From Pinus tabuliformis (Eukaryota > Streptophyta > Pinopsida > Pinales > Pinaceae): 64,000 nucleotides of DNA. Positions 24,561-35,901 of this stretch are shown in pieces. Within the stretch, counting starts at the first letter, position 1; every line of letters begins with the position of its first letter. A program made the position numbers and the translations under genes. Location: positions 632,989,269 through 633,053,268 of the forward strand of contig CM062816.1 in assembly GCA_031772625.1 (NCBI GenBank), given 5' to 3'. The notes under the pieces were generated by a model. That model was not told the DNA's origin, did no database searches, and saw only the letters and a program-made list of their open reading frames with translations.

Positions 24561-25547
24561 GCACCGACCTGATGTTCTTGAAATTTAGGACTGCCCAAAA
24601 AAAAAATCACTAAGAATTGAATGGTACCATTGTGCTCAGCCGGTCGTCCTGATTCTGATGGGCTAGCTCACCAATAAGCGCCTCGGAAGATCTCATAATT
24701 TTTTTATTTTTTTTTTCTTTCTGAAAACTCCGAATGGAGTTTTACTCCTTCCTTAGGAATACTACAGTAACCGAATCCTCAAAATGTCAATGCTGCCAAA
24801 AGTCGAGTGAAAATCATACCCTGGTATAGGAACCCCACACAACTACTCAGATTCGGTGGATCTGAGAGATCTGAATGGTGGATCGGATAGATCTGAGTGG
24901 CGGAACAGGTTGTTGTTGTGGATCTAATGGATCTAATATATCAGAATGGCTGGTCAGAACTGTGGGATTGATGTATGTTGTTGTTGCACCCCTTTGCGCG
25001 AGCAGATCTGGCAGAGATGATGTGTGATCCCAAGATAGAAAAGGGAACTATGGTCTCGAGGAGTTTCAGGTGCTACAGATCGCAATATACATAAGGGTCT
25101 AATAGTAGTACTCAGCCCAATGTTTCAGGGCTCTAAATAAGGAGGATCAACCATACCCTTAGCTGTACAACCCGACTACCCTATCGTATGGGTGAGTAAT
25201 CTCTCCAAGTGCTGTTCTCGATGTACTGTAGCAACAAGATGGCCGACGGTTTATCTATGGTGAGGTTGCAGAGGAGCTAAGGGGCTTTCGATATACCCAG
25301 AAGGTACTTGGAAGACAGTCCATACATGGTTCTGTCTAATGCGCTACTAATCGAAGGGGTACCCACAGGGGTTACAAGGGAGTCCAACAAGCATGACCAC
25401 CTCTTGTATTTCCTGCTTGCATGCATCCCCAAATCTGTAGATTTATGAGCTCAACGATAGATCCCGTGGTTTAAAGACGCCGGAACACGTATCTAGCCAA
25501 AAACAAAAATTTGCTAAGAAATGGAGATCCCGCCGGCCCTGGAAAGT
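24561..25547 (-). other. 5' leader of element D, non-coding
   Basis: Lies between gag and PBS. It holds a T-rich run (24697-24720) and, at about 24850-24955, a short degenerate tandem array built on GGATCTGA(A/G)TGG. No coding potential seen. Confidence 0.6.
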
Positions 25548-25559
25548 GCTATGATACCA
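25548..25559 (-). promoter_or_regulatory. Primer binding site of element D
   Basis: Minus strand TGGTATCATAGC, one change from the initiator Met PBS, two bases from the 5' LTR. Confidence 0.9.
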
Positions 25560-25561
25560 CT

Positions 25562-25978
25562 TGTTATGCTCTTAACCTGCAAAAAGATACCCAAATACAG
25601 AATATGTGAAGAAAGATACCCAGAACATAGAATAGTGAGAGACAACAGCAAATATTTTATTATTCAGAAAGCAATGTTCACTGGCCTCTTCGAGGGGGCA
25701 ACCTCCAATAGAGCAGAGCTCGATACAAAAATAAGACACGATGCTCCTCGCAGGGAGTCTCTATCCTTTATATATGACTTATACATGCAATACCATGGAT
25801 CAATACCATGGGTTTTATTAATACCATCTATCTAATACCATGGCCCATTTGCAACTAACTGTGGTCCCGTCATTAATTACGGGTTAACCACTTACAATTA
25901 TTAATATGGGTTTTATTGACTCTTTACTATGACTCGATCCTAGTACATAAATAAGGGGGTTAGGGTGGGACGCTAACA
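25562..25978 (-). repeat. 5' LTR of element D (right copy, 417 bp)
   Basis: Same length as the left copy. TATA box in the minus strand at about 25765-25775. Followed on the plus strand by target duplication CTATG. Confidence 0.93.
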
Positions 25979-25983
25979 CTATG

Positions 25984-28900
25984 TATGATTCAAGGCCCCG
26001 TGTTGTTATTGTTACTTTGAGAAATAAGTTGTACATGATACCAGGGGTAGCACTGCCTACTACTATCTCTTTTGTTACCGTAAAACAATGCAGTAAGCTC
26101 ATTTCCAAAACCGGGAAATTTTTTTCCTGATCATACTTCCTCACGGAGAGAAGAAGATGGTCACCATGACCTCCAAACAAGGCCCCTCTACATGACAACT
26201 ATAGATGGACAAGGTCATGGAGGAGTACGAGGACATGTTCACCTCTCCCAAAGGGGTTCCTCTACACTGTCAGGTCAAACACTACGTCGATCTAACCCCA
26301 GGTGCATCGTTGCCCAATAGAACAATCTATCGGTGCTCTGTTCTGGAGAACAATGAAATTAAGAGGTAGATTCAGGAGCTGCTACAGAAAGGTCACATTC
26401 TTCTAAGTTCATCACCATGTAGGAGCCCAATCATGTTTGTACAGAAGAAGGATGGGACTTAGAGACTTTTTATTGACTATTGGACACTAAACAAGGTCAC
26501 TGTCCATAATAGGTACCCAATCCCACAGATTGGTAACCTCCTGGACCAACTAAAGGGGGAAAAATATTTCAGCAAGCTCGATTTGAAGTTAAGATATTAC
26601 TAGGTACCAATCGAACCCTCTGATGTGTGGAAGACTAACTTCAAACCCAAGGAGGGCCTTTTTGAATGGTTGGTTATGCCTTTTGGATTGACGAATGCCC
26701 CTGTAACCTTCATGAGGCTAATGGATGACATCTTGTGGCCATTCACCAACTCATTTGTAGTGGGATACTTCGATGACATCTTAATCTTTAACCAGAGTTG
26801 GGAAGAGCACCTCCACCACATCCGACAGGTTCTTCAAACACTACAACAACACAAGTTATGTGGCAATTTAGAGAAATTCACTTTTGGCATGACCCTAGTT
26901 CAGTATCTAGAATACGTTATTGATGAATAGGGGGTGCATGTTGATCTGGCCAAGATCCAAGTTATTCAGGATTGGCCATCTCCAACCACTCTGATAGAGC
27001 TCTGTAGCTTTCTAGGTCTCGCCAACTCCTACCGCAGGTTCGTGTTGGGATTTTCTCATATCACTTGGCCCTTGTGTCAAGTCACCAAGGGAAGAGTGAT
27101 AGAAAAATTATTTTGATCTGAATCTCAATAGAAGGCATTCATAGATTTGAAAGATCGCCTTTGTACGACACTAGTGCTCGCATTAACAGACTTGCAATAA
27201 CCATTTGAGGTCAAGACAGATGCATCCGACTATGTTATTGGGGTAGTCCTTACTCAACACAGGCATCGAGTGTCATATCACAGTGAAACACTTTCAGACA
27301 TAGTCCAAAATTATCCCACATATGATAAAGAGATGTATTCCATTGTGCAGGCTTGTCGACAATGGAAACATTACATTTTAAGGAAGTAAATAGTCATCCA
27401 CACAGACCACCGACCCCTGTAGTTCATATAGACCCAAGGGAAATTGCAGAATGATCTCCATTAAAAGTGGTCCACATAGCTGCAACAGTTCCATTTGAAT
27501 ATCACGTATAAGAAGGGTAGCACCAATAATGTTGCAGATTGCCTCAGTTGAGCACTGATCATGGCGTTAACCACTGTGCTCAACTCTTGCGGGCATGAGA
27601 CTTCTAATTGGCCACGTCTCTACAAAAGCGACCCATAATTCAGCCACACATACTAGACACTCTTGGAGTTTCAAAATGTTCCATATTTTCACCTCCAGGA
27701 TGCCCTATTATGCCACCTGGGTCACCTTTGTGTTCCTTCAAGTGAGCGTGCCAAGATGATTTGGGAAGCACACTACAGTTAGGTTGTTGGGCATTTCAGG
27801 GTTGAAAAAATGGTGGCAGTACTACAGAAGTATTTATATTGGCCAAATCTTTGATAGGATGTCTAGAAGTACATCAGATCATTCACTGCCTGTGCCATTT
27901 CCAAACCGACCATCAAGAAGCAAGGCCTCTATACCCCGCTACCTACCCATAGTCAACCTTGGGAATCCATCTCCATGGATTACATGTCAAGCCTTCCTTC
28001 CACTAAGCATGGAAACAACTATGTTTTTGTGGTCGATGACAGGTTCTTGAAGGTGGCCATTATGGCGGTCTGCAAGAGAAATATCACAGCAAAAGCCACT
28101 CCTAAACTCTTCTTTGAATGAGTGTGGGTACACTTTGGGATCCCAAATTATATCATCTGAGATTGGGACCACAAGTTCCTCAGTTCATTTTGGTCCAGTC
28201 TCTGGTCGATGTTGGACACCAAACTCACTAAGTCCACAACCTTCCAGCCTCAAATTGATGGTGAAACAGAGGCTGTCAACAGGATGATCGTAAGCATTCT
28301 GGGCATGTACATCTAAAAGAATCCACGCACATGGTACGAGAGCCTCCCCTATGTTTAGCATAGCTACAACCAGGCTCTTCACAGCTTGACTGGCCACATC
28401 CATTTTCAGGTGGGCTTGGGGTTCCAGCCATTATGTCCCATTGATGTGGCCATGCCATTTGTAGCTACTCACCTAGACTCAGCTAATGTCCAATCCAAAA
28501 TAGATAGGGCAAACAACTTCATTGGGCACATCCATCATATTCGCCAGTAGGTCCATGACATTTTTGAGAAATCAAATGCGAAGTACAAGCAGTGACATGA
28601 TCAACATTGTGTGCCACATACGTTTCAGGTGGGTGACAATGTTTGGTTGCATTTTCCAAAGGAATGCCTTGCTGAAGCCTATCAGAGACTCAAACCACTA
28701 TTATATGGTACTTACACCATTATCAAGCCTATGCGAGACAATGCATTTGAGCTCAACATTCCCCGATTCCTTGGCCTGCACCTAGTGTTTAATATGGACC
28801 ACCTTTTGCCATACTTTCCACCATTAATAGATACATTCAACATTGCAGAATAGCTCACACCCACAGATTTAAATCCAGATTGCATGGAAAAACCTATAAC

Positions 28901-29078
28901 TAATTAGATCATAGACACGCAGATCAAGCACACTCACCAGCAGAATATCCAACTATATCGAGTTGTCAAAGTAGGGCAACTCCTTCACCATGGCAAGTGG
29001 CTCACTAGGGACCAAGTTCAGTAGAAGTTTACTCATCTCATAGAGGAACTCACCTCAATGGGGACCATTACTTCTTAA
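25984..29078 (+). pseudogene. pol: pol region of element C (RT, RNase H, integrase), heavily decayed
   Basis: Picks up where 19786 leaves off and aligns with 2090-5189 of element A. RT catalytic motif reads YFDD near 26770. RNase H blocks HTDHRPL and NNVADCLS are readable. Integrase keeps MDYMS, but the second Asp lies next to a stop (YII, stop, DWDHKF near 28160); the Glu motif reads DGETEAVNR. Two stops are shared with A: TAG 27129-27131 and TGA 27852-27854. Where A has a TAG (PLHC, stop) this copy has CAG, and where A has a one-base deletion and insertion this copy keeps the original spacing. Ends TAA 29076-29078. Confidence 0.9.
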
Positions 29079-29089
29079 GGGGTGAGGAA
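29077..29089 (+). promoter_or_regulatory. Polypurine tract, element C
   Basis: AAGGGGTGAGGAA, overlapping the stop codon as in element A, with one pyrimidine interruption. Confidence 0.85.
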
Positions 29090-29709
29090 TGATCCAGGTG
29101 GATATTGGTGGCCATCTGCCGAGTCCACTTAGACCCCCACCATTGTTTCTTTTAGCTTTTTCAGTTTCCTTAATTGTAGCACAATTTACTATTTTTAACA
29201 GTTTTTCAGCTACTGAACTTCCGGAGCCGTTTTGAGGCCCTAAACTATTTTTTCTGGGAAACCTAGGAGAAACATGGGTCCATGGATGCATGTTACTCTT
29301 CCCAAAGTTTTATTTCTCAAATAGATCTTTCTAACAAGATATTTTGTGCATCAAACAGAGATCGTATACCAAAGTTACGACCTGGGAAGTTGATGTACCA
29401 ATTTTCCCAAACGGGGCCCACAGTTTGGCGTTTCATCCTCTAGGTTAGGTTTTTAGATGTTTAGGGTTTCCCATTGTTTCTCAACAACAAATAGGCCTTC
29501 AATCCTCATTGTAACATAGTTTAGACGGATGTAGCCTCCACATCTCTTCTCAGAGATAAGCTACCATCGCCCAAGCTGGTTTATTTCCATTGTCATTTGT
29601 AAGCATATTTTAGTATTTTATATTAATGAAATGAAGTATTATTTCCAATGCATCTTTGTGTTTATGGTTATCTCTGTAATTTGTTGCATTCCTATTTAAA
29701 TCCAGATTA
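29090..29709 (+). repeat. 3' LTR of gypsy element C (620 bp)
   Basis: Starts TGATCC, ends GATTA, followed by target duplication TCAAC at 29710-29714. Confidence 0.93.
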
Positions 29710-29714
29710 TCAAC

Positions 29715-31014
29715 CCAAGTTTCATTCAAACTAGGAGGTGACAATGTTGTATACAAAAATAGATGTAATGGTCTATTCTTGTCACTATTCAACTCGGGCG
29801 ATAAACCACTAGGGATTCTCAAACCAGTCTTCTATTGACTAGAAGAAGTTTGAATACCAACTGGAGAAGGGAAAGTTATCCTAAATGGAAGAAAAGGAAA
29901 ACTGTGGATAATCCGGATCATACCACTGCAAAATCTAACAAGAAAAGGAATGCTGCCTATTTTAAGGAATGAAAGACTGAATTGGAAGATGCTTGTAAAG
30001 TGACATGAAATCCTCTATTTACTCATTGACACATTTTTCTTGCAAAAGAAACCTAAATTAACCTTATTTGTCAAACATGGTGATTTAAACTAATTGAGCA
30101 TGGAATCTGATATAGAGAGTATTATAACTGTTGCATGCATGTGCTAATTAAGAAATAAAAATAACTATTTTTCTTTATCTTTTCATTTTATGAATGCAAA
30201 TGATCTTCACTTCTTCTTTGGCAGGGGATACAGGTATTGAGGAGGAGGGTTAGAATGGTCTTAAAGGCATGGAAGTAAATTGGAGACCTAATCCCAACTT
30301 AAGTGATGATTTTTCTAAATTTGGGCTTGAAACATGCTGCTACAGGATTTCCTACAGGAAAACTATAGGATGTCCTAGTTATCTTACAAGTTCCATTGTT
30401 TTACTATAGGAAACAAGTAGAAAGCTTAGGAAGTGGTTTAGAAGATGGAATGAAGCATGGGAAAGTAAGATAAGGGGAGAATAAGGCATGGAGGTGGTGA
30501 ACACTATCCAGAGCTCAATCAAGTGCTTCAAGATGGTTGGATTTGCTCAATGGAAATGGAAATTTTTTCTTATAAAAAAAGAATTCAGACTGAGATTTTA
30601 GTGCATTTTGGAAACATGGGTGGATAAGGGTTGGATGAGGAAAATGAGATGAGGTCTCCCTACAATGTATAATCTCCTACAACAACACACACTCTTGTCT
30701 ACATCTATGCACAAATTCATCTATACAACAGAAAGATTTAGTAAATGGAAGAAAATAGAGTTATTACCATCTAATGGCTAAGCTCATGAATGGAAGTGCT
30801 TTGAAACCAATGAAACTTAAGAGATCAAAAATGGAAATTGTAACTCATCCTACAAAACTTAAAGAGAATGACCTACTCATCAAGAAACCATAGATTATGT
30901 AGCAAAGCAAGAATTCTATTTTTGGGTTGTATGAAAGTGTCCCTCAAGTCATGATCCCAAAAGACAGAGATGAGGTGAAAACTATTATCACCAACTTTTC
31001 TAAAGTGGCTTCTA
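29715..31014. other. Non-coding DNA; start may be the relic LTR split by element C
   Basis: Continues the host sequence interrupted at 17642. No domain in any frame. Composition is A-rich with GGAAG-type words. Confidence 0.45.
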
Positions 31015-31370
31015 TCACTATGATACCACTATTATAACTATCCACAAATGGAAGCAAATTAATTAATCATACCAACACTTGCAAATTAACGACACCAAAA
31101 TCAGTTCAAAAGCTAACTATGAATGTAATCTAAGCATACATATACAAAGAAGAAGAACCTCCATTTCTAGGCTTGGGCTCCAACCCAAGAGCTTCAGCCC
31201 TCTGAGTCAACTCAATGTTGGATCAAGGGAATGCTTCTCATTTTCATTAGAATATCAAAAATATACAAGGGTGATCAGTCACAATGTCTCAACTCAAAAA
31301 TTCCTCTTGGCTACACTAAACAAAATTCAGATCCTAATGAGGGTCTAGGCCTTCTTATTTATACAACTGA
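31015..31370 (-). repeat. Relic LTR with primer binding site and TATA box, minus strand
   Basis: Minus strand 31028-31015 reads TGGTATCATAGTGA, close to the initiator Met PBS (compare element D). Directly upstream in that orientation (31029 rightward) the DNA would be the 5' LTR, and a minus-strand TATA box TATAAATA sits at 31364-31357 in GTATAAATAAGAAGGCC. The other LTR and the internal region were not identified. Right limit unknown. Confidence 0.45.
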
Positions 31371-32430
31371 AGTTACCAACAACTTCCTTAAATTTAGAAA
31401 GCCTTAGCTCCCAATCTTGAGATCAACTGGTCTTCAACTATCATGAGCTTGGCTGCCAATGATCTTAACGGCTCGACTGCTTACAACTTCGACCTGATGA
31501 GATTTGGTGGAGGAACCTTTGAGTGAATGAGGAGTTAAGGAGGGAGATCCCACTTCCAAAAATCCCTCTTTCTTTTCTCCTTCAAGTTCCTACACTTTAA
31601 TTAGCTAAAATTTTCTCCAAAACCTGCAATCAGTGCACATTAGACCAGTAAACATGACATCTCATCTTTACTCTTCTGATTAAGCAAAATATAACAAAAC
31701 ATGTAAAGAATTATGAGAAAAGTTTATTTTAGTAAGCTGGAGAGTTGTATTACGATCCTTATAATTTACCCATTGATGAGCCTCATGAGCTAGACTAGTA
31801 TAACATTTGTTGGACACTTGAGTGGACCCTAGTTTACCAACTAGAGCAAAGAAATGGTTATGCTGGTGTGACCATAACATGATTCTGAGGCCTTAGAAAA
31901 ATTAATAAATGACTGGCTAAAATATAAGTGGAAGATTGTTTTTATGGTAGAACAAAATATTTGCTAGCGAGGAAGCACAATTTGTTTTTTGGAGAATGGA
32001 AAAATTCATGGAGGCATTCATGTATGGAGATATCTTTGAAATTTTATGGATAAAGTTTTCTAGTGAGTTTGTGTGAATGGTTGCATATGCTTGATGAAGC
32101 CCCACATACGCATTGAGGAGACAAGAAGACAAGTAATTCGAATCTTAAATCCAATAACTTTGGAGCATTCTGATCACTTGGTTAATCGAGCAATAAAATT
32201 TTGGGGGGAGCAGTCATGGAAGGATACATTATATATATTTTGTAGGAAAATTGTACTAGATGTACTTGAAAACAAAGGACTAGTTTCAGAAGGGGTTTTG
32301 GGGGAGATTTGTGAATAAAATCCCTACAAGGATAAAAATGTTGTTGGTGAAGAAAAAGTGGTTTCCTACTAACCCACTGAGCATAGTGGTCTAAAATCTT
32401 GCATTAAGGAATGGGTTACAATGGGGTTGG
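31371..32430. other. Non-coding DNA, no feature recognised
   Basis: The first part (to about 31620) may still be the relic LTR. Frames at 31917-32132 (minus) and 32073-32318 (plus) overlap one another and show no motif. Confidence 0.45.
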
Positions 32431-35035
32431 AAAATATAGGAGCTCAAGGCACTAGCTTCAAATCGATGGAAATGAAGTGTTAGTGAGTTCTAGGTGTGCT
32501 AAGGAGGGAGTGACAAGGTATGTTGTACATTTGCAAGGGATGTTGTACAGTTCCAAGGGATGCTAGAGTGCTAGGGATTCATTCCAAGATGTTCCAAGCA
32601 CCATGGTGTGCCAATGCATGTTAAGGAGTGTTAGGGAGTGCCAGGGAAACACAAGGGAGCAATTAGTCGAAATGCATCGAAATTAATGAATAAGAGTGTG
32701 TGTTAGAGAGTGCTAGTGAGTTTCAGGTATAATAAGGAGAGAGTGACAAGGTGTGCCAGGCAGTGCTAAGTCATGCTAGAGTACTAGGGTGGCATGCAGC
32801 CAAGGAGTGTTAGGTGCCAATGTGTGCCAACATGTGCTTGTAAGTGTTAGGGAGTGCTAGTGAAACACAAGGGAGCACTAGGTCAAATTAATGCATGCAA
32901 ATGAACAAATAAGAGTTTGTGATAAGAAGTGTGAGTGAGTTCCAAGTGTGATAAGAGGGAGTGATAAGGTATGCTAGGTAGTGCTAAGGCATGCTAGTGG
33001 CCAGGAAAACATGCCAAAATGTGTCAAGTTCTAGGGTGTTCCAATGAATTCCAGGGAGTGTTATGGAGTGCTAAGGAAAGTGTAGGGAGCAGTAGTTTGA
33101 AATGCATGGAAATGAATGAATAAGAATGTGTGACAGGAAGTGTCAGCAAGTTCTAGGTGTGTGAAAGAGGTAGTGACAAGATATGTTAGCTAGTACCAAG
33201 GAAGGTGTCAGGGTCTTCTAATGTCTACCAGGGACTATTACGAAGTGCAACAGAAACAAAAGGGAGAACTAGCTCAAAATTCATGGAAATGAATGGATAA
33301 GAGTGTATGATAGGGATTTTCAATGAGTTCCATGTGTTCTAAGGAGGGAGTGACAAGTTTATATGTTAGGCAGTCCCAAGAAATGTTGGAGTTTCAAGGC
33401 ATGTTAGGGAGTGTTAGGGTGTGCTAGGGAGTGAAAGACGTGCCAAGAAATGAAGGGGATTCTAACACATTCCACATAATGCTAAGGGATTCTTATACAT
33501 GTTAAGTGATATGGAATGTCACTATGTAAAGTATGTTTCTTAGTTGTTTTATGGTCATAGTTGGACATGAGCCTTGACATGGTAACGTGTTAAGTGGGAT
33601 GAGATGAGATTGGACATGAGTAGCCTAAGATGAGTTATAGGAAGTTCTTAGGTGAAAAGGCATAGTCTAGTTGTAGTAACTGTAACTTGGTCAAGCTATT
33701 ATAGTCAAGGCAGGACTTGGTTAGGTTCCCAAGTCTAAAAAAAAGTAAGGGTAGTTGTGAGGGCATGATAGCTAAGGAGTTTCAGGGAACCCCAAGGAAT
33801 GAAAATACATTATAACACATGGAAGACAATGTTAATGCATGTCGAGGAGAGTTAGGAAGTGCCAGGGGAACACAATCTAGAACTAGGTCAAAATGCTTGG
33901 AAATGAATGAATAAGAGTGTGTGCTAAGGAGTGTTAGTGAATTCCAAGTGTCCCAAGGATGAAGTGTTATAGGGGAAGTTCAGAATAGGACTTTTAGGAG
34001 GGAATCATATGGTTTTGATAATTCACGGAAAATGAAATTTCAGACAAAGGGAAACTTTAGGTTGGGCACAACATTGTTTTGATAATGACTTAGTTGGGTT
34101 CCCAAGTTGCGAAAAAAGTAACGCTATCTATGAGGAAATAATAGCTAGCAAGTGCCAAGGTATTCTAGGGAATGTAAGGTTCCCAAGTCATGGAAAAATG
34201 TAAGGCTAATTGTGAGGGCATGAGTGTCAAGATGTGCTTGGGAATTCTAACATGTGCTAGATAGTATGAAGGCATGTGACACATGCTAATATGCGACAAG
34301 TGTTAAGGCATGCCAAGATGTTCAAGGGCGTGAAAATGCATGCCAGGGTCTGTCAAGGCAACGAGAGGGAGAAAAAAGTTAAACTACAAAAAAAATGAAA
34401 ACATAAGAGGAATAATAAGTCATCAATTTACCTTTTCCATCAGGGGCATGTTAGGCACACCAAGAGTAGGTGCCAATAGGTGCCAAGTGCCAAGTGTTAA
34501 TGAATTCTAAGTGCCAAATATTCCTTTGTTGCTTCTCATATACTTTCCAATAATTGAACTCAAATAACTTTAATATTAAAGTATGACATATCATACCAAG
34601 TCATCTCAACACATGCCAAACATGCTAAGACTTGCCAAATGCCAACACATGCCAAGTACCAATATTTGTGAGGTAGTTTTATGCATGTTATGAAGTTGTA
34701 GGGCATCTCGAAGAGTGCTAAGATGTGTTAGAGTATGCACGACTTACATACTGAGTGTTAGGGAGAACTAGGACAACAAAATGGAGCACTAGGTGAAAAT
34801 GCATGGAAGTGAATGAATATGAGGGTGTGTCAAGGAGTGTCAATGAGTGCTAGTTATCATGCCAAGGAGAGAGTAAAAAGGTATTCTAAGCACTTGTAAG
34901 ACATTCTAGGGAATATCAGGGCATGTCAAGAAGTGTCGAAGTGCGCTAGGTAGTTCCAAGGTGTGCTATAACATGTACCAAATAGTGCCAAGGCATTTAA
35001 GGTTCTAAGGCATGCTAGGATGTGTAGGGTCTGGT
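32431..35035 (+). repeat. Degenerate satellite array, about 200-bp period
   Basis: Dense words such as GTGCTAGGGAGTG and TGCCAAGG recur throughout. A longer phrase, GGAAATGAATGAATAAGAGTGTG, with flanking GAGCACTAGGTCAAAATGCAT and GGAGGGAGTGACAAGGTATG, recurs near 32681, 32899, 33109, 33286, 33901 and 34796. These spacings are about 215, 210, 177, 615 and 895 bp, so a higher-order unit near 200 bp is likely. Another phrase, GGTTCCCAAGTC followed by AAAAAAGTAA, recurs near 33723, 34092 and 34178. No coding frame. The array resumes at 54234. Confidence 0.75.
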
Positions 35036-35050
35036 TGTGCCTATCAACAA

Positions 35051-35072
35051 CCCCCCCCCCCCCCCCCCCCCC
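35051..35072 (+). repeat. Poly-C tract, 22 bases
   Basis: Uninterrupted C run near the start of the 5' LTR. The same place in the 3' LTR (48268 onward) has only six. Confidence 0.95.
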
Positions 35073-35901
35073 ATTTATTTATGTTAGTAATAACACTAAT
35101 AAATGGGTGCCCTTCCAATAAAATCAAATCTTAGCATCTAGTCATGCCTTTTTTTATTTTTAGAATAAAATAAGATGTCAAAGTGGAACTTGCTAAAATC
35201 ATGGAAATTTATCTTTTCATACTTTAGGCGCATAAAGCTTCACAAAAAAAAGCTTCTTAAATAAGCACCACATGATAATAAACACCAGAAAGACCCGTTT
35301 TAAGAATATTATTCTCACATCAGAAAAAAAAAATTATGATGGGCCTCTCTTATAAAAAATTACCCCATGAAAGCGCGATGCCCGAAATGTGAGATCATAA
35401 AATCCTACAACTTTATCGCATCATAGTTTCAACCACGTAGCACTACTTGATAAAACATAAGAAAATATAGCGAAATGCGATAGCATCTCACAAATCACAT
35501 ATCGCAGCAACTCAGATGGTGGTGGGTTTTACCGAAAACAAGTTTTTGCGATATAGTGATCTGTGATATTGCGAAGTAAATCACAAAATCACTTTTATCA
35601 CAACTCAAATGGTTCATGGTTCCAGGAGAGTACTTATCGACTTTCGATGTGAAGTTATGAACATTGAAGTTAAGCATAACGGTTCATTAGTGGACATTTA
35701 TTAAAAGAACAATTATGATTAGTTGTAAAGGATCATTTGACTTAAGTTGATATCTTTTGATATGATTTAGAATTAAAGACCCTCCGTCACCTTATTTTCA
35801 TCCTTCTATTGATTATTTCTGCATTTACTATCATTTTTATAATATTTTGTTGTCTGCTTGTAACTTTTAGGAAGAATACATGGAGCAGGACATCTGAGGA
35901 A

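Larger units (their letters stand above)
19787..25978 (-). mobile_element. Reina-like chromovirus D (Ty3/gypsy), minus strand, nested in C
   Basis: Two 417-bp LTRs, PBS, one gag-pol frame with C-terminal chromodomain, and polypurine tract, all on the minus strand. Flanks CTGTG (19782-19786) and CTATG (25979-25983) form the target duplication; the uninterrupted site in element A reads GCTGTGTATGA. Domain order is gag, protease, RT, RNase H, integrase, chromodomain. Short LTRs, the CDEKYSPCHRCK-type knuckle and the chromodomain suggest the Reina clade. LTRs differ at roughly 20 sites by eye. Confidence 0.93.
17648..29709 (+). mobile_element. Ty3/gypsy element C (same family as A), interrupted by element D
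   Basis: 5' LTR, PBS, gag-pol, polypurine tract and 3' LTR align throughout with element A. It is bounded by a perfect 5-bp duplication TCAAC at 17643-17647 and 29710-29714. Removing element D (19787-25978) leaves about 5.9 kb. The LTRs are more diverged from one another than those of A or D, and gag-pol has many more stops, so this is the older copy, as the nesting requires. Confidence 0.95.

Noticed and set aside
29610..29822. Minus-strand frame with DLNRNATNYRD, also at 5723-5938
   Set aside because: The shared peptide is an antisense translation of the end of the family A/C LTR, not a gene.
32431..35035. CRISPR-like array
   Set aside because: Repeat words are degenerate, irregularly spaced and not separated by unique spacers; the context is a plant genome.
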